In this document: positions 1 to 5,701 of the stretch, in pieces
How positions within the stretch are numbered: the first letter of the stretch is position 1
How the letters are laid out: every line of letters begins with the position of its first letter
Source: DSOS01 sp035286585
Lineage (GTDB): Bacteria > Chloroflexota > Anaerolineae > Anaerolineales > UBA4823
NCBI GenBank assembly: GCA_035286585.1
Contig: DATEDC010000143.1
Coordinates: 1-8,736 of the forward strand
Length of the DNA stretch: 8,736 nucleotides
Direction of reading: 5' to 3'
The notes under the pieces: model-generated
Databases searched by the model: none
What the model was told of the DNA's origin: nothing
What the model saw: the letters and a program-made list of their open reading frames with translations, nothing else
Translations under genes and position numbers: made by a program

Positions 1-39
1 CTTTGTTCCAAAACGAACGAATTTTTATCAATAGCCTAC

Positions 40-68
40 TTGACACCCGTTCCACATGCACGTATAAT
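40..68 (+). promoter_or_regulatory. Consensus sigma70-type promoter upstream of rpmF
   Basis: The -35 hexamer TTGACA (40-45) and the -10 hexamer TATAAT (63-68) both match the consensus exactly and are separated by the optimal 17 bp. An A/T-rich stretch around 20-33 just upstream could act as an UP element. Transcription would start near position 75, giving a leader of about 85 nt before rpmF. This is the only full-consensus promoter I found in the window, so it probably drives rpmF strongly and may feed fabD and the genes beyond. Confidence 0.85.
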
Positions 69-74
69 CTCGGA

Positions 75-93
75 GCCTGCCCAATGGGCAGGC
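75..93 (+). promoter_or_regulatory. Perfect hairpin at the predicted 5' end of the rpmF transcript
   Basis: GCCTGCCC (75-82) and GGGCAGGC (86-93) are perfect 8-bp complements around a 3-nt AAT loop. The hairpin begins about where transcription should start, 7 nt after the -10 box. No U-run follows, so it is not a standard terminator. It could stabilise the 5' end of the mRNA, act as part of a ribosomal-protein leader, or as DNA be an operator. The inverted repeat is seen directly; its role is inferred. Confidence 0.55.
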
Positions 94-97
94 ATTC

Positions 98-112
98 GTG
101 TGAGTGTCACAC
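98..112 (+). promoter_or_regulatory. Second inverted repeat in the rpmF leader
   Basis: GTGTGA (98-103) and TCACAC (107-112) are perfect 6-bp arms around GTG. The element sits only 4 nt after the first leader hairpin. It could be a repressor operator just downstream of the transcription start, or a second RNA hairpin. I do not recognise it as the site of a known regulator. Confidence 0.4.
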
Positions 113-159
113 ATTTCTATCGGAGCTCAAGGTATTATTAATTCAAAGGAAGTATCATT

Positions 160-345
160 ATGCCACCTCAACCAAAAAGAAAACTCTCCAAGGGACGTCG
201 TGATCGACGCAGAGCCCACGACGCGCTAGAGGCGCGCAATCTGGTACAGTGCTCAAATTGCGGTGAAATGCGGCTGCCGCACACTGTTTGCCCCAACTGT
301 GGGCACTATAAGGGCCGTGAAGTTATCAGCACAGAAGAGAAGTAG
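160..345 (+). CDS. rpmF: 50S ribosomal protein L32
   Basis: Small zinc-ribbon protein of the large ribosomal subunit, 61 residues, within the normal size range for bL32. The N-terminus has the family pattern of a proline-start followed by a very basic stretch with KLSKGRRDRRRAHDAL at residues 8-23. Zinc ligands are C31, C34, C44 and C47 in two CxxC pairs, so this is the zinc-binding form rather than the cysteine-free paralogue. The start is supported by AAAGGAAG at 145-152, eight bases before the ATG. It follows the consensus promoter and precedes fabD; rpmF is commonly linked to fatty acid synthesis genes in bacteria. Identification is secure. Confidence 0.97.
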   Translation: MPPQPKRKLSKGRRDRRRAHDALEARNLVQCSNCGEMRLPHTVCPNCGHYKGREVISTEEK

Positions 346-376
346 ATTTCTACACGCATAGAGGCTGATTGTTGCT

Positions 377-420
377 GGGGTTCGCATTGGGTGCCAGAAA
401 TTTGACCCGATGCGAACCCC
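377..420 (+). terminator. Long intergenic hairpin between rpmF and fabD
   Basis: GGGGTTCGCATTGGGT (377-392) pairs with ACCCGATGCGAACCCC (405-420) over 16 bp. All pairs are Watson-Crick except one G-U wobble, and the loop is 12 nt. Only a short TTGGTT follows, not a real U-tract, so intrinsic termination would be weak or partial. It may attenuate read-through from the strong rpmF promoter into fabD, or protect the 3' end of rpmF mRNA. The stem is directly visible; the function is inferred. Confidence 0.5.
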
Positions 421-440
421 TTGGTTAATACAGGTGCTCT

Positions 441-1388
441 ATGGATCATCCATCTGAGAAAATAGCTTTTGTTTTTCCTGGGCAGGGCTCTCAGTCCGTA
501 GGCATGGGCAAAGAGCTTGCCGAAGCCTTTCCGATAGCGAAGGAAACCTTTCAGGCAGCCGACGAGCGATTAGGATTTTCCCTTTCGTCACTAGCTTGGT
601 GTGGCCCCGAGAATCAGCTTGATGACACGATCAACACGCAACCTGCTTTGCTCGTACATTCTCTGGCTGCCCTAAAGGTTCTCCAGAGTAACTACCCCGC
701 CATACAGCCCGCCTACGTTGCCGGGCATTCGATGGGCCAGCTCAGCGCCCTCTACACCTCAAGAGCGCTCGATCAGGACAGCGTGCTCGACCTGACTCTG
801 GCGCGCGGCAGATTGATGAAACACGCTGGCAGCTCAAATCCAGGCGGGATGGCTGCTATCCTCGGATTGGATATCCCTACCCTCGAGCAGCTATGCGCTG
901 AAGCGAGCCTCTCGACGGAGGTCGTTCAAGTTGCGAATGATAATTGTCCGGGGCAGGTGGTCATTTCGGGCGCCAGACCTGCCTTGGAGCGGGCGATGCA
1001 GTTGGCTAAAGAAGCCAATGCTCGCCGGGTTATCGCCTTGGCGGTGAGTATTGCCGCCCATTCACCGCTCATGCAGCCAGCGCAGGCTGAATTCAATCAG
1101 GCAGTCAATACAGCCTCGATAAAAGACCCTGCTGTTCCCGTGGTGGGCAACGTGTCTGCCTTACCTATGAGAACTGCCTCCCAGCTCCGAGAAGATTTGC
1201 AAGCTCAACTGACATCTAGAGTTCGCTGGACTGAAACGATAGAGTTTATGGTTAACGATGGTGTAACCACCTTCATCGAAATTGGAAGCGGTTCCGTATT
1301 AAGCGGTCTGATCAAGCGAATTTCGCCTCAGGTCCGTTGTATCAACCTGGGCAGCCCACAGGATTATGGGAACATTAGAACCGGATGA
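441..1388 (+). CDS. fabD: Malonyl-CoA:ACP transacylase
   Basis: Cytoplasmic enzyme that moves malonyl groups from CoA to acyl carrier protein to feed type II fatty acid synthesis. The 315-residue length is normal. Visible motifs are FPGQGSQ (12-18, Q15 being the oxyanion-hole glutamine), AGHSMG (94-99, nucleophile S97), the RG pair whose arginine R122 binds the malonyl carboxylate, the NDNCPGQVVISG segment (166-177) and VSIAAHSPLM (202-211, catalytic H207). The nucleophile elbow reads GHSMGQ where GHSLGE is usual, and the C-terminal loop reads EIGSGSVL where EVGPGxVL is usual. The catalytic Ser, His and Arg are intact, so the protein should be active. The start has a short-spaced AGGTG at 432-436. 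The gene lies between rpmF and fabG. Confidence 0.95.
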   Translation: MDHPSEKIAFVFPGQGSQSVGMGKELAEAFPIAKETFQAADERLGFSLSSLAWCGPENQLDDTINTQPALLVHSLAALKVLQSNYPAIQPAYVAGHSMGQLSALYTSRALDQDSVLDLTLARGRLMKHAGSSNPGGMAAILGLDIPTLEQLCAEASLSTEVVQVANDNCPGQVVISGARPALERAMQLAKEANARRVIALAVSIAAHSPLMQPAQAEFNQAVNTASIKDPAVPVVGNVSALPMRTASQLREDLQAQLTSRVRWTETIEFMVNDGVTTFIEIGSGSVLSGLIKRISPQVRCINLGSPQDYGNIRTG

Positions 1389-1400
1389 TATGCCCCGCGG

Positions 1401-1406
1401 TATAAT
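1401..1406 (+). promoter_or_regulatory. TATAAT -10-like box in the fabD-fabG gap
   Basis: A perfect TATAAT lies within the 72-bp gap between fabD and fabG. At a 17-bp spacing the upstream hexamer is GAACCG, which does not resemble a -35 box. It could be a secondary promoter for fabG onward with a weak -35, or chance. Confidence 0.3.
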
Positions 1407-1460
1407 ACTTCGAGCCGATGTACGTATTTTGCTCTTTATTTTCAAAACTCAGGAGATCGC

Positions 1461-2225
1461 ATGCCAGAAAGAGCAAGCCAATCTCTACAGGGGCGAGTCG
1501 CCATCGTAACCGGGGCGTCACGTGGGATCGGTCGAGCTATCGCCCTCGAACTCGCACGGCGAGGTGCAGCGATTAGCGTCAATTACCTCTCCTCCAAACA
1601 AGCCGCCGATGAAGTCGTCGCCCAGATCGGCTCAGAAGGGGGGCGCGCCCAGGCTTTTATGGCGGATGTTTCGAATTTTACCCAGGCTCAGGAATTGGTC
1701 AAAGCAACCATCGAGACATTCGGCGGTTTGGACATCCTGGTTAATAACGCCGGCATCACTCGCGATACGCTGATTATGTTGATGTCTGAAGAAGACTGGG
1801 ATATGGTTCATAACACCAATCTCAAATCCACATTCAACTGCTCGAAACCCGCCGTTCGGCACATGATGCGCAAGCGCTACGGTCGGATCATCAATATCAC
1901 CTCCGTCGCCGGGCAAATTGGCAACCCCGGACAGACAAATTATTCGGCCTCCAAAGCCGGGCAGATCGGTTTCACCAAAGCCCTGGCACGCGAGGTCGCT
2001 TCGCGCAATATCACTGTCAACGGGATTGCTGCCGGCTATATCGACACGGATATTTGGAATTCCGTACCCGAAGAAGCTCGCCAGGCAGCCTTAGCCGTCA
2101 TTCCGCTAGGCAGAAAAGGTAATCCGGATGAGATCGCTTATGCGGTTGCTTTTTTAGCCTCAGAGCAGGCTGCATATATCACCGGTCAAATACTGGGTGT
2201 TGATGGCGGTATGGCTATGATGTGA
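1461..2225 (+). CDS. fabG: 3-oxoacyl-ACP reductase (SDR family)
   Basis: NADPH-dependent reductase of the fatty acid elongation cycle, converting 3-oxoacyl-ACP to 3-hydroxyacyl-ACP in the cytoplasm. The 254-residue classical short-chain dehydrogenase shows the cofactor motif TGASRGIG (17-24), D69 in the adenine-binding region, NNAG (95-98), and the catalytic tetrad N120, S148, Y161 and K165 (the YxxxK motif). The C-terminal TGQILGVDGGMAM is typical FabG. The usual IAPGYI segment reads IAAGYI here (189-194). AGGAG at 1451-1455 supports the start. The position after fabD argues for FabG rather than a general SDR, although acetoacetyl-CoA reductases of the PhaB type look similar. Confidence 0.93.
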   Translation: MPERASQSLQGRVAIVTGASRGIGRAIALELARRGAAISVNYLSSKQAADEVVAQIGSEGGRAQAFMADVSNFTQAQELVKATIETFGGLDILVNNAGITRDTLIMLMSEEDWDMVHNTNLKSTFNCSKPAVRHMMRKRYGRIINITSVAGQIGNPGQTNYSASKAGQIGFTKALAREVASRNITVNGIAAGYIDTDIWNSVPEEARQAALAVIPLGRKGNPDEIAYAVAFLASEQAAYITGQILGVDGGMAMM

Positions 2226-2237
2226 AAGAGAGGCAGC

Positions 2238-2579
2238 ATGTCGGAAGGAAAAACAACCATTGCGCCTGATGTCTTAACGTCGATCGCCCGCCTGACCACG
2301 CTACAGGTGGAGGGTGTCAGCCGGTTGTGTCTGGAGCCAGCCGGAGTCAGCCGATTGTTTCGCCGCGGCTTCCGGGATGGAATAAGAATTGAAGTTGAAG
2401 ATGATACCGTCTACGTGGATGTAAATGTGATCTTAAAGAACGACGTAAATATTCGCGAGGTCAGCCGTAACATCCAAGGACAAATTGCCCGCGCCCTCTC
2501 AGAAATGGTAGGCATGCGAGTTGGGCAGGTAAACATCCATATTGAAGATATCGATTATTCAGGTGAGCCAGAGGTCTAG
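2238..2579 (+). CDS. Asp23/Gls24 family protein (YqhY-like)
   Basis: Soluble 113-residue Asp23/Gls24-domain protein. The domain spans nearly the whole length: an N-terminal helix after TTIAPDVL (6-13) with the A(x)LTTLQVEGV segment (17-27), a central strand pair around VYVDVNVIL (58-66), a helix at 72-90, and the C-terminal V(x)NIHIEDI (98-105). In Bacillus the related yqhY gene lies next to nusB and the acc genes and is linked to control of acetyl-CoA carboxylase; here the paralogue again precedes nusB and follows fabG, so a similar link to malonyl-CoA supply is plausible but inferred. GAGAGG at 2228-2233 supports the start. It begins 12 bp after fabG and ends 6 bp before nusB, so the three are very likely one transcript. 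Confidence 0.85.
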   Translation: MSEGKTTIAPDVLTSIARLTTLQVEGVSRLCLEPAGVSRLFRRGFRDGIRIEVEDDTVYVDVNVILKNDVNIREVSRNIQGQIARALSEMVGMRVGQVNIHIEDIDYSGEPEV

Positions 2580-2585
2580 TTACTC

Positions 2586-3026
2586 ATGAAACCGCGCACC
2601 AAGGCGCGCAGTGTAGCTTTACAAGCTTTATTCGAAATCGATGTTGTCGGTCACCCGCCGGCCGAAGTCTGGCAGGAGCGTGTACAGGAATCTGATCTGG
2701 ACAACAATCTGGCTGAGTTTTCCCGCCAGATCGTCGAGGGAGTCTGGCCTTTAACCTCAATCTTAGACCAGTTCATCGCCCAACACGCCCCAGAATGGCC
2801 GCTGGATCAGGTAGCCATCATCGACCGTAATATCCTACGCATCGCGTTATGGGAAATTGTCGTCTATGGGGAGACCCCGATCAAAGTAGCCATCAATGAA
2901 GCTGTTGAGCTGGCGAAAATATTCGGCTCCGATAGCTCACCCCGTTTCGTCAACGGCGTCTTGGGGAGTCTGGCAAACCGACACAATGAAATTCAACAAT
3001 CGTTCAAGCGCATCCTGAATAAATAA
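2586..3026 (+). CDS. nusB: Transcription antitermination factor NusB
   Basis: All-helical RNA-binding protein that pairs with NusE (ribosomal protein S10) on boxA RNA to antiterminate rRNA transcription. The 146-residue length is normal. The N-terminus has the basic helix KPRTKARSVALQALFEID (2-19), and the conserved core DRNILRIALWE (80-90), TPIKVAINEAVELAK (97-111) and FVNGVLGSLA (121-130) is intact. The ribosome site GAGGT (2571-2575) lies in the final codons of the upstream Asp23 gene, with the ATG 6 bp after that gene's stop, which indicates close coupling. Pairing of an Asp23-family gene with nusB is also seen in Firmicutes. Confidence 0.95.
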   Translation: MKPRTKARSVALQALFEIDVVGHPPAEVWQERVQESDLDNNLAEFSRQIVEGVWPLTSILDQFIAQHAPEWPLDQVAIIDRNILRIALWEIVVYGETPIKVAINEAVELAKIFGSDSSPRFVNGVLGSLANRHNEIQQSFKRILNK

Positions 3027-3067
3027 AGTGCAGAGATAATATTTTCGGTTAGAGAGCTTATTTTGCG

Positions 3068-3520
3068 ATGGATATTTTCGGCATCGGCCCACTGGAAATT
3101 CTCTTTATCCTGGTTATTGCCTTGATCGTGATGGGTCCTCGGGATATGGCCAAAGCAGGTCGGACAATCGGACGGATTTTACGCCGGATTGTCACCTCCT
3201 CAACTTGGACAACCATCCAGGACGCCTCACGCGAAATCCGCTACCTGCCCAACAAGTTGATGCGGGAGGCCGGTTTAGAGGAGCTGAAGAACCAACTGCC
3301 CAATGCCCAATCCATTGGAAATAGCCTGGGTTACGCCGAGGCGCATAAAGAAGCGCAGAAAATTACCCGTAAATTATCAGCCTGGACAACTCCGCCCAGT
3401 CAGGAACCGGAAACTAATGCCACTGCATCGGAAGAAGAACCAGTTGCTTCACCTCCGCCAGAATCCGAGGCGGATGACCAATCGGTTGACCGTCCTGAAT
3501 CCTTGTCCGAGCAAAGCTGA
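3068..3520 (+). CDS. tatA/B: Sec-independent translocase TatA/TatB family subunit
   Basis: Single-span membrane component of the twin-arginine pathway, which exports folded proteins. The 150-residue protein has the short N-terminal helix FGIGPLEILFILVIALIVMGP (4-24) including E10, then a basic amphipathic helix (about 25-60), a second helical stretch to about 105, and a disordered acidic Pro/Glu/Ser-rich tail (107-150). The hinge reads MGPRD: the Gly-Pro resembles TatB (LGPQRLP) rather than the FGxxKLPE of TatA, so it may be TatB-like or bifunctional. Only a weak AGAGAG (3051-3056) lies 11 nt before the ATG, but the helix start fixes this codon. The stop is 3 bp before tatC, and no second TatA-type gene is in the window. 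Confidence 0.88.
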   Translation: MDIFGIGPLEILFILVIALIVMGPRDMAKAGRTIGRILRRIVTSSTWTTIQDASREIRYLPNKLMREAGLEELKNQLPNAQSIGNSLGYAEAHKEAQKITRKLSAWTTPPSQEPETNATASEEEPVASPPPESEADDQSVDRPESLSEQS

Positions 3521-3523
3521 GTA

Positions 3524-4402
3524 ATGCGTAAAGCCTTACGCCTTTTCTGGAGAATAATAACTTCCCCGTTCAGATTAGTACGCTGGCTTATCCGCAAGAT
3601 ATTTTCCTGGCTCGAAGGTTTATTTGAGAACATAAGCAGTTTTTTCGCTGAAGAACCCGAAGACGAGCCGCTCCCCGATACTTTTGCGAAAACGATCCAG
3701 AACCCCGCAGGGTTGCTTGAGCATCTGGACGCACTAAGAAAACATCTGCTGCGTGGTGTTTTTGCGTTAATTTTAACCACTACTCTGTCATTCATCTATG
3801 TGCGCCAGATCATGGAGTGGCTGGCGAGCCCGTTAGCCGAGGGGTTGGAGGCATTGCGGGCTATCGAGGTCACCGAAAATATCGGCACAGTGATGCGCGT
3901 CTCTCTGTTGTCTGGATTTGCCCTGGCGTTTCCGTACATAGCACTTGAGCTCTGGCTGTTCATCGGCCCAGGGGTAAGCCGCCGCTCGCGCCTGCTTGGC
4001 TTGCTGGCGATTCCGGTAGCCACCCTGTTCTTCTTAACCGGGATGGCATTCGCATACTTCAATATGCTACCGGTCGCCTTGGATTTTTTGTTTAATTTTA
4101 TGGGACTGACCACCGAAGCTCGCCCGGCATCTTATTTCAATTTTGTCACCAGCATCATGTTCTGGATTGGGGTGGCGTTTGAATTCCCGCTCGTGATCTT
4201 TATCCTCGCTCGCCTGGGACTGGTAAAAGGCAAGTCCCTGGCAAGCCAGTGGCGCTTGGCATTGGTCATCATCGCGGTGCTGGCGGCTGCTATAACCCCG
4301 ACCATCGATCCGGTCAATATGGCGTTAGTGATGGGTCCAATGATCGTGCTGTTTTTTCTTGGCGTAGGATTGGCATTTATCGCCAGACCCGGCGAAGCCT
4401 GA
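3524..4402 (+). CDS. tatC: Sec-independent protein translocase TatC, with N-terminal extension
   Basis: Polytopic core of the Tat translocase, which binds twin-arginine signal peptides. The family fold begins near residue 60 with NPAGLLEHLDALRKHLL (60-76), followed by six predicted membrane helices at about 74-93, 121-146, 157-178, 206-228, 243-259 and 264-285. Conserved motifs include W144-F146, FIGPG (146-150), FEFP (219-222, E220 matching E. coli E170) and TPTIDP (258-263). Residues 1-58 are an extra basic, aromatic amphipathic segment (RLFWRIITSPFRLVRWLIRK, 6-25) ending in an acidic linker; E. coli TatC has nothing comparable. By gapless local alignment, the positions of E. coli E15, E103 and E227 are A70, S155 and F278. 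The start follows the tatA/B stop by 3 bp with no clear ribosome site, suggesting translational coupling. Confidence 0.93.
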   Translation: MRKALRLFWRIITSPFRLVRWLIRKIFSWLEGLFENISSFFAEEPEDEPLPDTFAKTIQNPAGLLEHLDALRKHLLRGVFALILTTTLSFIYVRQIMEWLASPLAEGLEALRAIEVTENIGTVMRVSLLSGFALAFPYIALELWLFIGPGVSRRSRLLGLLAIPVATLFFLTGMAFAYFNMLPVALDFLFNFMGLTTEARPASYFNFVTSIMFWIGVAFEFPLVIFILARLGLVKGKSLASQWRLALVIIAVLAAAITPTIDPVNMALVMGPMIVLFFLGVGLAFIARPGEA

Positions 4403-4521
4403 CAGGCTCCTTGAATTATGAGTCTGCCATACGAATGGCTTACGAACATAGCTATAAGCATTCAATCAAGCAGGTGCAATAGAGCAAGAAGGCTGTAGAT
4501 GAAATCGCTTAGCAAACAAGT

Positions 4522-4529
4522 AAAGGAGG
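4522..4529 (+). promoter_or_regulatory. Strong ribosome binding site of the thiolase cassette
   Basis: AAAGGAGG lies 6 nt before the ATG at 4536 and is the strongest Shine-Dalgarno sequence in the window. It fixes the start of the first thiolase-fold gene. The 133-bp gap after tatC holds no convincing -35/-10 pair, so the cassette may be read through from upstream or use a non-sigma70-like promoter. Confidence 0.75.
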
Positions 4530-4535
4530 CGTTCT

Positions 4536-5687
4536 ATGAATGAGCGTGTCGCAATCATCGGGGTGGGATGGTCAGGATATCGACCCGTATCACCGGAGCT
4601 TTCATATAAGGAAATGACCTATGCGGCAGCGGTTAAAGCTTACGCCGATGCAGGCGTAGACCCGCGCAAAGATATCCAATCCTTCGTCACTGTGGCGGAG
4701 GATTTCCACGAAGGAACGAGCATTTTTGATGAATACACCCCCGATCAGCTCGGTGCGGCCTTGAAACCGATGCACACTATAACCGGGGATGGGTTGCATG
4801 GGCTGGCGACCGCCTTTATGATGGTGAAAACCGGGCAGTTCGACATTGTCGCCCTTGAAGGGCACAGCAAGGCTTCCAATATCCTCACACTGCCCGAAGT
4901 CAACGCTTACGCACAAGATCCGGTCTTGAACCGACCTCTGCGCCTCAATACCCATTTTGTCGCTGGTATGGAGATGAACCGCTTCCTGTTTGAGACCGGC
5001 ACCACCATTGAACAATGCGCCGCCGTCGTGCAGAAGAACCGTCGTAATGCACTGCGCAATCCCAAGGCGGCTTTTGGCGCAGACTTGACCTTGGAGGAAA
5101 TCCTTTCAGGACCAGCTCTCTCCTGGCCGTTGGGTAAAAGGGACATGGCCGAGCAAGCTGATGGCGCGGTAGTCATGGTGTTGGCTTCCGAATCCGTCGC
5201 CCGCCAACTGAGCGATAAGCCAGTGTGGATCCTTGGCATAGGTTGGTGTAATGACTCACCTTCTCTGGAAAGTCGGGATTGGGGAGTACTCCCCTACATT
5301 CAGAAAGCGGCACAAATGGCGTATCGCCAGGCAGGATTTCGCAATCCTCAAGGAATCGTAGATTTTGCCGAGATCGACGATACTTATAGCTATAAAGAGC
5401 TCCAATCTCTTGAGGCGCTTGGCTTTTGCCAGCCCGGGGAAGCAGGTGTTCTAACCGATGATGGCGCTACTGACATTGAAGGGGACCTACCGGTAAATGC
5501 CTCCGGAGGCAGCCTGGGTATGGGTCACTTGTTGGATGCGACTGGCCTGGTCCGGGCGCTTGAAGTTGTGCTGCAACTGCGCGGCGAAGCCGGTCTTTAC
5601 CAGTTGGAGGATGTCAATATTGGCCTGGCGCAATCCTGGCGGGGTGTGCCCACCACATCTGGAGCAGTCGCCGTGTTGGCGAACTGA
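4536..5687 (+). CDS. Thiolase-fold protein (SCP2-type), lacking the catalytic cysteine; subunit 1
   Basis: A 383-residue protein with the two-halved thiolase fold of the SCP2/lipid-transfer group, which acts on acyl-CoA thioesters in the cytoplasm. The N-terminal strand VAIIGVGWSGYR (5-16) and the helix segment GLATAFMMVKTGQFDIVALEG (89-109) match the family, as do QADGAVVMVLASE (207-219), EALGFCQPGEA (293-303) and NASGGSLGMGHLLDATG (321-337). Where thiolases have CASG, this protein reads GLHG (86-89), so the nucleophilic Cys is G86. The C-terminal histidine of the GHP motif is kept (H331, in GHL), while the middle motif has D281-D282 in place of the usual HD or NE. Classical thiolytic chemistry is therefore unlikely. 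It is paralogous to the next gene, 14 bp downstream, and probably forms a complex with it and with the DUF35 proteins. Confidence 0.82.
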   Translation: MNERVAIIGVGWSGYRPVSPELSYKEMTYAAAVKAYADAGVDPRKDIQSFVTVAEDFHEGTSIFDEYTPDQLGAALKPMHTITGDGLHGLATAFMMVKTGQFDIVALEGHSKASNILTLPEVNAYAQDPVLNRPLRLNTHFVAGMEMNRFLFETGTTIEQCAAVVQKNRRNALRNPKAAFGADLTLEEILSGPALSWPLGKRDMAEQADGAVVMVLASESVARQLSDKPVWILGIGWCNDSPSLESRDWGVLPYIQKAAQMAYRQAGFRNPQGIVDFAEIDDTYSYKELQSLEALGFCQPGEAGVLTDDGATDIEGDLPVNASGGSLGMGHLLDATGLVRALEVVLQLRGEAGLYQLEDVNIGLAQSWRGVPTTSGAVAVLAN

Positions 5688-5701
5688 ACAAGGAGACTGG
5701 C

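Noticed and set aside
70..126. Direct repeat TCGGAGC at 70-76 and 120-126
   Set aside because: Only 7 bp and not tied to any promoter element or stem; chance is sufficient.
1..141. Frame 1 is open from the left edge to a TAA at 139, possibly the end of an upstream gene
   Set aside because: It runs through the consensus promoter and two hairpins and its translation resembles no family I know; the upstream edge is missing, so it cannot be supported.
3..203. Open frame of 66 codons starting at a TTG
   Set aside because: It overlaps the consensus promoter, both leader hairpins and the start of rpmF in another frame; no ribosome site and no recognisable protein pattern.
4396..4408. AGCCT-GAC-AGGCT stem over the tatC stop codon as a terminator
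   Set aside because: Only 5 bp and no T-run; too weak to call.
4418..4498. 26-codon open frame in the tatC-thiolase gap
   Set aside because: No ribosome site, no hydrophobic or conserved pattern; likely chance.
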